From assembly GCA_024635735.1 (NCBI GenBank), contig JAGXII010000045.1, forward strand, positions 1-9,593: a stretch of DNA of 9,593 bases, in the 5' to 3' direction. Source of the DNA: Christiangramia sp. (GTDB lineage: Bacteria > Bacteroidota > Bacteroidia > Flavobacteriales > Flavobacteriaceae). Position numbers and translations under genes: made by a program. Below, one piece after another: positions 1 through 6,722 of the stretch. Position 1 is the stretch's first letter, and each line of letters begins with the position of its first letter. The notes beneath the pieces are model-generated. The model ran no database searches and was not told where the DNA came from. It saw nothing but the letters and a program-made list of their open reading frames with translations.

Positions 1-33
1 TCTCGTGGGCTCGGAGATGTGTATAAGAGACAG
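1..33 (+). other. Nextera transposase adapter remnant (artefact)
   Basis: Positions 15-33 read AGATGTGTATAAGAGACAG, the 19-base Tn5 mosaic end used in Nextera libraries. Positions 1-14 match the rest of the Read 2 adapter, lacking only its first base. This is library sequence left untrimmed at a contig end, not genome. The true genomic sequence should begin at about 34. Confidence 0.97.
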
Positions 34-83
34 GGTTAATACGAGAATAGATAATATTTTTTTCATAATAATGTTGTTTTAGG

Positions 84-476
84 TTATTTATTAAATTCTA
101 TGCTGGCAGAATTCACGCAATAGCGCTGACCGGTCTCTGTAGGACCATCATCAAAAACGTGGCCAAGATGGCTTCCGCAGTTGGAACAAAGGATTTCGGT
201 GCGTAACATTCCAAAACTACGGTCCTGAATAAATTCTACTTTTCCTTCAATAGCATCATCAAAACTAGGCCAGCCGCAGCCGCTTTCAAATTTAGAATTA
301 CTATCAAAAAGTTTTTCACCACAGGCTGCACATTTATATTCGCCTTTATCAAAATGAAGATTATACTTGCCGGTATGAGGCGCTTCAGTTCCTTTATCTC
401 TTAACACACGAAATTGCTCGGGAGAAAGCTCTTTTTTCCATTCTTCCTCACTTTTTTCAATATTATACTTCTTCAT
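84..476 (-). CDS. msrB: Peptide-methionine (R)-S-oxide reductase MsrB, cytoplasmic
   Basis: Reduces the R-epimer of methionine sulfoxide in proteins back to methionine, repairing oxidative damage. At 130 residues it is a complete stand-alone SelR/MsrB domain. Visible hallmarks are two CxxC zinc pairs (C49/C52 and C97/C100), the SGCGWPSF motif at 65-72 whose C67 is the usual recycling cysteine, the GHVFDDGP motif at 105-112, and the catalytic C120 in RYCVNSASIEF. There is no signal peptide, so it should act in the cytoplasm with thioredoxin as reductant. The ATG lies one base after the TAA of the upstream lipoprotein MsrB gene, which implies co-transcription and probably coupled translation. 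It is the last gene of the operon. The function call is firm; only the physiological electron donor is inferred. Confidence 0.96.
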   Translation of the reverse strand: MKKYNIEKSEEEWKKELSPEQFRVLRDKGTEAPHTGKYNLHFDKGEYKCAACGEKLFDSNSKFESGCGWPSFDDAIEGKVEFIQDRSFGMLRTEILCSNCGSHLGHVFDDGPTETGQRYCVNSASIEFNK

Positions 477-477
477 G

Positions 478-975
478 TTATTTTTTTTCGGGATTGAAAT
501 TCATGGCCACTCCATTTATACAATGTCTTTTTCCGGTAGTCTCTCTGGGACCGTCATTAAAAACATGTCCCAAATGTCCTCCACATCTGGCACAATGAAC
601 TTCATCTCTCTGGTATCCTAGTTTACTATCACTACCATAAGCTACTCCACCTTCGATAGCGCGGTCAAAACTTGGCCATCCTGTTCCACTTTCAAATTTA
701 TTTTCGGTTCTGTATAATTCATTCCCACAGGCTGCACAAACAAAGTTGCCCGGTTCATGGATATCTAAAAGGTCACTGGAGAAAGGAGTTTCGGTAGCGG
801 CTTTTCTTAACACAGCAAATTCGGCCGGTGTAAGATCTTTTTTCCACTGGGCTTCAGTTTTCGAAACTTCATATTTTTTCTCTGATTCCGAATCATTTTT
901 CTTTTGCGCATTTCCGTTGCAACTAAGAATTATAGCGGTCAGGGATAGAATTAATAACTTTTTCATAGCAATCAT
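478..975 (-). CDS. msrB: Lipoprotein methionine (R)-S-oxide reductase MsrB, extracytoplasmic
   Basis: A second MsrB of 165 residues. It has a lysine-plus-hydrophobic N-terminus ending in a lipobox (I16-L17-S18-C19), so it is predicted to be a lipid-anchored enzyme outside the cytoplasmic membrane. The MsrB domain spans about 38-160: zinc pairs C80/C83 and C128/C131, SGTGWPSF at 96-103, GHVFNDGP at 136-143, and catalytic C152 in KRHCINGVAMNF. Position 98 is threonine where the neighbouring paralogue has the recycling cysteine, so after lipobox processing the only free candidate thiol in the domain is C152. It may therefore be reduced directly by a partner. An alternative start at M4 (966) would still leave a good signal peptide. 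The gene begins 11 bases after the hydrolase stop and ends one base before the cytoplasmic msrB. Confidence 0.93.
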   Translation of the reverse strand: MIAMKKLLILSLTAIILSCNGNAQKKNDSESEKKYEVSKTEAQWKKDLTPAEFAVLRKAATETPFSSDLLDIHEPGNFVCAACGNELYRTENKFESGTGWPSFDRAIEGGVAYGSDSKLGYQRDEVHCARCGGHLGHVFNDGPRETTGKRHCINGVAMNFNPEKK

Positions 976-986
976 TTTCTATAAAT

Positions 987-1865
987 TTACAAAGATTGTG
1001 CCGTGATAAAAGTTGATATTTTGTTAATTACCTTCTTATTACCTAATATCCGGCGATGCCCCAGTCCGGTTGTGATGAGTAATTCACTGTCTTTAAGCTC
1101 ATTATCTATCTCGTAGGCATCTTCTACTTTTACATCAACATCCTGTTCATCATGAATAATTAATGTGGAAACATCTACTTTTTTAGCGGCTATTGCTCCT
1201 GAATAATCATCCATATCCTGACCAAATTTTGAATCCAGGTACTTTTTCATACGGGAGGCCACTTCATTATTCATCTTCATATTAGATGCAAAATCCCGGG
1301 TAATCTTAGTTACATTATTTGCGGTGCCTATTATTACAAGTTTTTTTGTGGAAAGGCCATCTTTAATCGCATTAAGAGAAGACATTCCGCCAAGGGAATG
1401 ACCAATAACCGCCTCAAATGGCCCATAAACCTGGTCAAGATAATGGATGGATTTAATAAAAAAGGGCATCATACTAATTTTGCCGGGAGCTTTACCATGT
1501 GCGGGAGCGTCAAAACTAATGATCTTAAAGCCTTTTTCTTTAAGAGCAGCAGCAATTTTGGATAACTGCGTTCCCTGTCCACTCCATCCATGTACCAGAA
1601 GTACGGTTTTGTCTCCTTCACCATATTCATAAACTACAATTTCACGGTTTATGGATGGCACAAGAACTTTTTTTTGAATGGAATTTTTTTCCATTTCTTT
1701 TTCTCTTTCAGGAAGCGGATATCTGAAAGGAGATAAAAAAAGTCTGGCGGCAAATCTACTGGCCAGAAAAGGTGAAATGGTAGTCAGAAATCTCGAGATC
1801 CAAAGTATGTAATTTGGAACTAACAGTTGCTGAACCGGTAGCTTATCTTTAGTTTCTTTAGTCAT
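987..1865 (-). CDS. Alpha/beta hydrolase fold protein
   Basis: A 292-residue alpha/beta hydrolase whose substrate cannot be told from sequence. The core starts near residue 65. It has the oxyanion-region HGW at 92-94 after the strand TVLLV, the nucleophile elbow GHSLGG at 155-160 with Ser157, a probable acid Asp242 in IIHDEQD, and catalytic His270 in GLGHRRI. The first 60 residues are basic and amphipathic (LVPNYILWISRFLTTI and what follows), suggesting peripheral membrane attachment, but there is no clear signal peptide. Lengths and motifs fit esterase or lysophospholipase-like members. It is the first gene of the operon with two msrB genes (11-base gap to the lipoprotein msrB), so a link to oxidative damage is possible but unproven. 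The ATG is preceded by an AT-rich stretch without a Shine-Dalgarno sequence, as is normal in Bacteroidota. Confidence 0.88.
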   Translation of the reverse strand: MTKETKDKLPVQQLLVPNYILWISRFLTTISPFLASRFAARLFLSPFRYPLPEREKEMEKNSIQKKVLVPSINREIVVYEYGEGDKTVLLVHGWSGQGTQLSKIAAALKEKGFKIISFDAPAHGKAPGKISMMPFFIKSIHYLDQVYGPFEAVIGHSLGGMSSLNAIKDGLSTKKLVIIGTANNVTKITRDFASNMKMNNEVASRMKKYLDSKFGQDMDDYSGAIAAKKVDVSTLIIHDEQDVDVKVEDAYEIDNELKDSELLITTGLGHRRILGNKKVINKISTFITAQSL

Positions 1866-2053
1866 ATTTTAAGAATTCGGGGGAAATTGTAATCCGTAAA
1901 ATTAAAAAAATTAAAATGGTCGGTAGCCCTTTTCTACGCTGCGAATATCGATAATGGTATTGTTTTTGGATACTACATTATTGTTAAATCATACTTAAAC
2001 CTAAAAGAGCCAGTTATAAGCTTTTGTACTTTTAAGTACCTAAAACCAATATT
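1866..2053. promoter_or_regulatory. Divergent intergenic region between hydrolase/msrB operon and M48 gene
   Basis: These 188 bases separate two divergently read genes, so promoters for both must lie here or overlap here. On the minus strand, TAATTTTA upstream of the hydrolase matches the Bacteroidetes -7 box TAnnTTTG at seven of eight positions, but no convincing -33 partner was found. On the plus strand no exact TAnnTTTG was found. No small gene or RNA could be supported. Confidence 0.4.
2026..2039. promoter_or_regulatory. Perfect inverted repeat upstream of M48 peptidase gene
   Basis: GTACTT-TT-AAGTAC is a perfect six-base inverted repeat with a two-base centre, ending 14 bases before the ATG of the M48 gene. 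The flanking TTTT and TAAAA partly extend the symmetry. It could be an operator or a small 5' UTR hairpin. The repeat is AT-rich and short, so chance is not excluded. Confidence 0.3.
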
Positions 2054-2872
2054 ATGAAACTTAGAAAGATATTTATAGGATTGAGCGTTGTGCTTTTGGT
2101 AGTAGCATGTAAGACCAATCCGTTTACGGGGCAGAAGAACCTGAATTTTGTTAGTAATGATCAATTATTTCCGGCATCTTTTGCTCAGTATGATCAGTTT
2201 CTGGGTGAGGCTGAAGTTGTTAGAGGAACTGAAGACGCTCAGATGGTTAAGAATCTGGGGCAGGATATTGTGAATGCGGCGGAACGTTATTTAAATGCGA
2301 ATGGTTACCAGGGCTTTATGAGTGATTTTGAATGGGAATTCAATCTCGTTAAAGATGAACAGGTCAACGCCTTTGCAATGCCAGGAGGGAAAGTAGTGGT
2401 GTATACAGGTATTATTGATATAGCCAAAACCAAAACCGGTCTTGCTACTGTGATGGCCCATGAGATTGCCCACGCCCTTGCCGATCACGGGGCTCAAAGG
2501 ATCAGTGCTGCACAGCTTCAACAATTAGGAGGAGTGGCAGGTAGTATTGCTTTAAGTGGAAAGAGCGAACAGACACAGCAGATATTTGCACAGGCATATG
2601 GTTTGGGAACTACAGTAGGCGTTATGTTACCTTTTAGCAGAAGCCATGAAGCTGAAGCTGATAGAATAGGACTTACTTTAATGGCGATTGCTGGATATGA
2701 TCCTGATGAAGCCGCTAAGTTATGGAGAAGAATGCAGGCTGAAGGAGGACAGGCACCACCGGAATTCTTAAGTACTCACCCATCTAATGAAACCAGAATT
2801 AATAATCTGGAAAAATGGGCGCCAGAGGCCAAAGCTGAAGCCAGAAAGTATGGAGTAACTTCTTTTAAATAA
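2054..2872 (+). CDS. M48 family zinc metallopeptidase, lipoprotein (LoiP/YcaL/BepA-like)
   Basis: A 272-residue secreted M48 peptidase. The signal peptide ends in a lipobox (V16-V17-A18-C19), followed by the NPFTGQ motif common in this family. The catalytic helix HEIAH at 136-140 supplies zinc ligands His136 and His140 and general base Glu137. The third ligand should be Glu199 in SRSHEAEADRIG. THP at 241-243 lines up with the region holding His246 of E. coli BepA, a histidine reported to block the active site in a switch. There is no TPR tail, so by architecture it is closer to LoiP and YcaL than to BepA. The expected role is degrading misfolded or unassembled outer-membrane proteins in the periplasm. 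The ATG was chosen because it gives a complete lipoprotein signal. Confidence 0.93.
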   Translation: MKLRKIFIGLSVVLLVVACKTNPFTGQKNLNFVSNDQLFPASFAQYDQFLGEAEVVRGTEDAQMVKNLGQDIVNAAERYLNANGYQGFMSDFEWEFNLVKDEQVNAFAMPGGKVVVYTGIIDIAKTKTGLATVMAHEIAHALADHGAQRISAAQLQQLGGVAGSIALSGKSEQTQQIFAQAYGLGTTVGVMLPFSRSHEAEADRIGLTLMAIAGYDPDEAAKLWRRMQAEGGQAPPEFLSTHPSNETRINNLEKWAPEAKAEARKYGVTSFK

Positions 2873-2882
2873 GAAATTTTAG

Positions 2883-2930
2883 AAAAATAGAATGTAAGAG
2901 CCACTGATTTCAGTGGCTTTTTCTATTTTT
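2883..2930 (+). terminator. Nested hairpin with T-tract between M48 and MFS genes
   Basis: The inner stem is AGCCACTGA (2899-2907) pairing with TCAGTGGCT (2910-2918) around a TT loop, followed by a T-run through 2922: a standard intrinsic terminator. A second, perfect ten-base outer stem pairs AAAAATAGAA (2883-2892) with TTCTATTTTT (2921-2930), enclosing the inner one with a 6/2 internal bulge. It ends five bases before the ATG of the transporter, so it may act as an attenuator or 5' leader structure as well as a terminator. Confidence 0.85.
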
Positions 2931-2935
2931 AGAGC

Positions 2936-4261
2936 ATGAAGCATTTACCTAAGGGAAGTAAAAAGCTTATCCGGGCGTGGGCATTTTACGATTGGGCCAA
3001 TTCAGTTTATAGTCTTGTTATATCTTCAGCGATCTTTCCAATATTCTATGGGGCGCTTACTATTCTTAAAGATGAAAACGGAGATATACTTAGTGATAAG
3101 GTTGAGTTTATAGGGTTTTCATTCAATAATGATACGCTCATTAGTTATGTAACCGCCAGTGCTTTTTTGGTGGTAAGTTTCCTTAGTCCATTTCTTTCGG
3201 GAATAGCCGATTTTGTTGGAAATAAAAAGAACTTTATGAAATTCTTCTGTTATCTGGGAGGGATTTCCTGTATTGGATTATTCTGGTTTGATCTTGAATT
3301 TCTATGGTTTGGCCTGCTTTGTTACTTTTTGGCTTTAATAGGTTTCTGGGCCAGTCTTGTTTTCTATAATTCATACCTGCCAGATATAGCTTTTCCTGAT
3401 CAACAGGACAAAGCCAGTGCACAAGGTTTCTCTCTGGGATATATTGGAAGTGTTATTCTTTTGCTCATTTGCCTGGGTATGATTTTGAATTATGAAGCCT
3501 TAGGGTATGAGAATGAAGGTTTTTTAACACGTTTGTCTTTTATACTTACCGGAATCTGGTGGATTGGTTTTAGCCAGTATTCCTATTATTATCTACCTAA
3601 GGGCAATAAGAGAGCCGGACTTACCCGAAATGTGTTGTTCAATGGTTTCAGGGAATTAAAAAAAATATGGAAGGCTTTAAAACACAATAAGCGGCTTAAA
3701 AGATATCTTGCAGCATTTTTCGTCTACAGTATGGCAGTCCAAACCATAATGCTAATTGCAACTTATTTTGGAATTGAGGAATTAGATTGGGGGGAACAGG
3801 ACACCACTAAAGGTTTAATTGTAAGTATTCTTCTTATTCAGCTGGTGGCTGTTTTGGGAGCCACCTTAACCTCTCGCCTGGCGTTAAAAATAGGAAATAT
3901 AAAGACCCTTATCTGGATCAATCTAGTCTGGATGATTATTTGTGGTTATGCCTATTTTATTACTACTCCTATGCAGTTTTATGTTGCAGCAGCTTCTGTT
4001 GGTTTGGTGATGGGAGGGATACAGTCTCTTTCTCGTTCTACCTACTCTAAAATGATTCCTGAAGGAACCCTGGATACTGCGAGTTATTTCAGTTTTTATG
4101 ATGTTGCTGAAAAGATTGGGATTGTGATTGGGATGATCTTATATGGAATTACGGCCCAGCTTACCGGAAGTATTCGTAGTTCTATTCTTTTATGGGTTGT
4201 TTTCTTTATCGCGGGAATTTTGCTTTTAATGAGAGTTCCTAAGGAAGTCATCCAGAAATAA
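2936..4261 (+). CDS. MFS transporter, UMF1 / Atg22-like family
   Basis: A 441-residue inner-membrane transporter with about 12 hydrophobic segments. Family marks are the N-terminal AWAFYDWANSVY (14-25), a loop 2-3 motif SGIADFVGNKK (88-98), a charged central loop at about 221-256 dividing the two halves, and GGIQSLSRSTYSKMIPE (360-376) with SFYDVAEKIG (386-395). The last two are characteristic of the UMF1 (Atg22-related) branch of the major facilitator superfamily. The substrate is unknown. Yeast Atg22 exports amino acids from the vacuole, but that cannot be carried over. The start is supported because the conserved N-terminal motif follows at once and no earlier in-frame start fits. The ATG sits directly behind the hairpin, leaving no room for a separate promoter after it, so expression may come from readthrough of the M48 gene. 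Confidence 0.92.
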   Translation: MKHLPKGSKKLIRAWAFYDWANSVYSLVISSAIFPIFYGALTILKDENGDILSDKVEFIGFSFNNDTLISYVTASAFLVVSFLSPFLSGIADFVGNKKNFMKFFCYLGGISCIGLFWFDLEFLWFGLLCYFLALIGFWASLVFYNSYLPDIAFPDQQDKASAQGFSLGYIGSVILLLICLGMILNYEALGYENEGFLTRLSFILTGIWWIGFSQYSYYYLPKGNKRAGLTRNVLFNGFRELKKIWKALKHNKRLKRYLAAFFVYSMAVQTIMLIATYFGIEELDWGEQDTTKGLIVSILLIQLVAVLGATLTSRLALKIGNIKTLIWINLVWMIICGYAYFITTPMQFYVAAASVGLVMGGIQSLSRSTYSKMIPEGTLDTASYFSFYDVAEKIGIVIGMILYGITAQLTGSIRSSILLWVVFFIAGILLLMRVPKEVIQK

Positions 4262-4286
4262 AAAAACCTGCGCAAGGCAGGTTTTT
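4262..4286. terminator. Bidirectional intrinsic terminator between convergent genes
   Basis: AAAAACCTGC and GCAGGTTTTT form a perfect ten-base stem around loop GCAAG. It starts immediately after the MFS stop codon and lies 20 bases beyond the stop of the convergent DUF2807 gene. The A and T runs on both sides allow it to end transcription from either direction. Confidence 0.9.
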
Positions 4287-4306
4287 ATCAGGTTATATTT
4301 TAAAGA

Positions 4307-5032
4307 TTAGTAAGAGGAAACACTTCCCGATCCGGAGGTTTTAAAATCCTGTTTTTCAGGATTTCCTTTATAAGTTATATCTCCCGACCCTGCTACGGTT
4401 GCATCAAGTGATTTCGACGCATAAACCTCCACGTCGCCTGAACCGGAAACTCTGGCCTCTACAGTTTCAGCTTTTAGTTCATAAGCATTAAAATCTCCGC
4501 TTCCAGTAATTTTACAATCGAAGTGTTGGGCTTTTCCTTCAAGGTTTATATCGCCTGAGCCGGTTATCTTACCTTCAAGATCCTGCACATCCAGATTTAA
4601 TTTCATGTCGCCGGAACCGGTTACACTCATTTTAAAATCCTTGGCTTTAATGACATCTGAATTCCAGATATCCCCTGAACCTGTTAAGGAAACCTGGTCA
4701 ATACTTTCAAAAGGAACTGTTATTTTGATATACTTAGTAGGACGAAGGTTTATATTCTCTTTAGTGGAAATTTTAAGCGTTCCGTTTTTAACTTCAGTAA
4801 CGATATATTCCTGAAGATTACTTTCAGCCTCCACCTTAAGGTTGCCCTCGCTTCCGGCTACCAGAACCACATCCATAGAGCCTACCAGTTGTACTCCTTC
4901 ATAAGAACCGGTTGACCGATTTTTTGAAACCATTTCGCCATTTCCTTTTACTCTTTCTTTATTCCAGGATTGTGCATTGGTTGTAGTAATGGCAAGTAAG
5001 AAGGCCGCTAAAATTAAGAATGATTTTTTCAT
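4307..5032 (-). CDS. Exported head GIN domain (DUF2807) protein with GSGD repeats
   Basis: A 241-residue protein with a cleavable signal peptide (MKKSFLILAAFLLAITTTNA, likely cut before Q21) and one DUF2807 / head GIN domain at about 41-235. After an opening segment (SMDVVLVAG, a TVPFESI strand) it carries seven regularly spaced copies of a [VI]xGSGD motif at 118, 139, 158, 177, 197, 215 and 234, the last degenerate as GSGS. Spacing is 18-21 residues, as expected for a right-handed beta-solenoid with one turn per repeat. It probably sits in the periplasm or on the outer membrane; there is no lipobox. It is the last gene of the ECF sigma operon, 27 bases after the DUF4097-like gene. Its biochemical role is unknown; the family name 'adhesin' is only a prediction. 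Confidence 0.88.
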   Translation of the reverse strand: MKKSFLILAAFLLAITTTNAQSWNKERVKGNGEMVSKNRSTGSYEGVQLVGSMDVVLVAGSEGNLKVEAESNLQEYIVTEVKNGTLKISTKENINLRPTKYIKITVPFESIDQVSLTGSGDIWNSDVIKAKDFKMSVTGSGDMKLNLDVQDLEGKITGSGDINLEGKAQHFDCKITGSGDFNAYELKAETVEARVSGSGDVEVYASKSLDATVAGSGDITYKGNPEKQDFKTSGSGSVSSY

Positions 5033-5059
5033 GATTTAAAAAAATTTGATTGATGATGA

Positions 5060-6181
5060 TTATTGTTTTGAAAATTTCACACTTCCGTAACTCGTAGTGA
5101 TATTAATATTGGCTGCATTATTTCCTGAGCCGTAATGACCTGAAACTTCATTACTGGTATTTTGCTGGTTTCTTTTTTGAATTTCCAGTCCGTCCAGCCC
5201 ATTTATATCACCGTAAGATGTCTTAACATTGAAGTTGAAATTCATCTCATTGTCATAGCCAATTTTAACTCCGGTGTAATCTGTATTAATATCCACCTGG
5301 CGGGTTCCCTTGATCACTTTTTCGATATTTAGCGAACCATAATCCATTGAAAGCTCCAGAGAACTGAAAACACGATTTATTTTAACCGTTAGATAATCGC
5401 CATTACCTTTTAATTCTTTCACCTTATCTATATTCATACTTCCGTAATCACATGAAAATTGCATCCTGGAAACCTTATCTACTTTAGAATCGGTGTAATC
5501 TGCATTTACAACAAGGCTTTCAGCTTCACCCACTTCAAAATCTGAATAATCTGCACTAATTTCTGCATTGGTTACATATCCTATGCGGCTATTTCTTGTA
5601 TAATCGAAGTTCAGGTAATTAGAAGAACCTCTTAATTCTCCAATATCAATTTTCCCGTAATCGCAGTTGATTTTTGCATTTCCGGTGGTTTTATCTATAT
5701 AGATTCCTCCGTAATCATTATTGATGTCCAGCCTGTTTCCAACGGGGGCTTTTACGATATAATTAACCTCCATATTTACATTGTTAAATCCATCGAAAAG
5801 ATTTTTCCACCAGGATCTTTTATCCTTTGAGAAATGGGTCTTCGCGCTTACTCCGTTGGAATCCTGATTGAATTCAACATTTATTTCATCAAGTTTCTCT
5901 GCTACATCCTCTTCGTCATTTCCATTGGTCTTGATAATAACCTCAATAACAACCCTGTTTTCATTCCAGGTAGTAATATCTACATTCCCATAGCTGTTGT
6001 CGATGTTAAGGGAAGAATTGGAATTTACATTGAATTCTTTTCGTATTTTTTTCTCCTTAGTGTGTTTGCCTTCATTAACAGACCTTTCCACCATGCCTAA
6101 GTTATGCATCCTGTTATTAAGAAAAGAAAAATCAGGCGCCAGCATGGCCAAAATTAGCAAACTAGATAATATTGTTTTCAT
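5060..6181 (-). CDS. Exported DUF4097-like repeat protein with DY(G/S/T) motifs
   Basis: A 373-residue protein with an N-terminal hydrophobic signal segment (ILSSLLILAMLAP, residues 4-16). A first SYGNVDI motif at 63-69 is followed by a globular-looking insert with an acidic patch (DEEDVAEKLDE) and the aromatic K-R-S-W-W-K stretch near 120-126. From 150 on it is built of repeats whose key residues are [DS]Y[GST]: tyrosines at 157, 175, 194, 212, 229, 246, 263, 281, 302, 323 and 365, mostly 17-21 apart. This predicts a beta-solenoid, and the pattern resembles the DUF4097 putative adhesin family. Its first 20 bases overlap the end of the upstream probable anti-sigma gene, implying translational coupling. 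Function is not known; an envelope protein controlled by the ECF sigma factor is the likely context. Confidence 0.8.
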   Translation of the reverse strand: MKTILSSLLILAMLAPDFSFLNNRMHNLGMVERSVNEGKHTKEKKIRKEFNVNSNSSLNIDNSYGNVDITTWNENRVVIEVIIKTNGNDEEDVAEKLDEINVEFNQDSNGVSAKTHFSKDKRSWWKNLFDGFNNVNMEVNYIVKAPVGNRLDINNDYGGIYIDKTTGNAKINCDYGKIDIGELRGSSNYLNFDYTRNSRIGYVTNAEISADYSDFEVGEAESLVVNADYTDSKVDKVSRMQFSCDYGSMNIDKVKELKGNGDYLTVKINRVFSSLELSMDYGSLNIEKVIKGTRQVDINTDYTGVKIGYDNEMNFNFNVKTSYGDINGLDGLEIQKRNQQNTSNEVSGHYGSGNNAANINITTSYGSVKFSKQ

Positions 6182-6722
6182 GATTGTTGTTCTTTAGTGT
6201 TTTAATGTTTTCTATTTGGCTCAATACCGTATTTAATAAGTCTATTCTCTTTTGGAAATTCTGGATCATGGCGTGGATTACTCTGTTATCTTTTCCACTC
6301 TCTACGAGGTCTAATCGTAACTCATCGTATTCCTTTTCCAGTTTCTCCATTTGTTTTAAGGCATCATTCACTATAGCCCTGGTTTCAGGAGATTTTTCCT
6401 GTTTTAAAGAGTTTAACTCCCGTGAGATCATTCCGGTATAGAATTCCTGAGTTTGTTTCATTTCAGGAGAGATACTAGCCAGATCTGAGTTTTTAGCGGA
6501 AATATCATTTCCGAAAAACTCTCCAATAAGGAAAAATGCAAGAAGAAAACTTGCGGCGATAGCAATTATTGGAGTCCATAGCCTTTTAACTTTAGGGCTA
6601 TTTTTTTCTGTACTGGTTTGATCGTCCAGTTTTTTGAAAAATCGCTCCCTGTGGCCCGAATGAGGCTCCTCGATATCGAAATTCAAACCTTCAAAAAGGT
6701 CTTCAAAGTCATTATTTTTCAT
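6162..6722 (-). CDS. Probable anti-sigma factor, single-pass membrane protein
   Basis: A 186-residue protein not matching a named family by eye. The N-terminal 45 residues are cytoplasmic-type and charged, with HSGHRERFFKKL at 21-32 as the likely conserved sigma-binding element. One transmembrane helix lies at about 50-70. The remaining 115 residues are predicted outside the membrane and are largely helical, with coiled-coil character at about 100-170 (Leu/Ile heptads, KQMEKLEKEYDEL). There are no cysteines, so it is not a zinc-binding ZAS-type anti-sigma factor. The assignment comes from position and topology: its start overlaps the sigma gene by 11 bases and its end overlaps the repeat-protein gene by 20. 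It could instead be a structural envelope protein. Confidence 0.7.
   Translation of the reverse strand: MKNNDFEDLFEGLNFDIEEPHSGHRERFFKKLDDQTSTEKNSPKVKRLWTPIIAIAASFLLAFFLIGEFFGNDISAKNSDLASISPEMKQTQEFYTGMISRELNSLKQEKSPETRAIVNDALKQMEKLEKEYDELRLDLVESGKDNRVIHAMIQNFQKRIDLLNTVLSQIENIKTLKNNNHENNII

Noticed and set aside
1973..2164. Small minus-strand frame overlapping the M48 start
   Set aside because: It overlaps the signal peptide coding region and the promoter area, and its product resembles no known protein.
4307..4700. Repeated TCGCCTGAACCGG-like DNA in the DUF2807 gene as a CRISPR or VNTR array
   Set aside because: The repetition follows the protein-level GSGD motif with diverged codons and no constant spacer length, so it is coding repeat structure.
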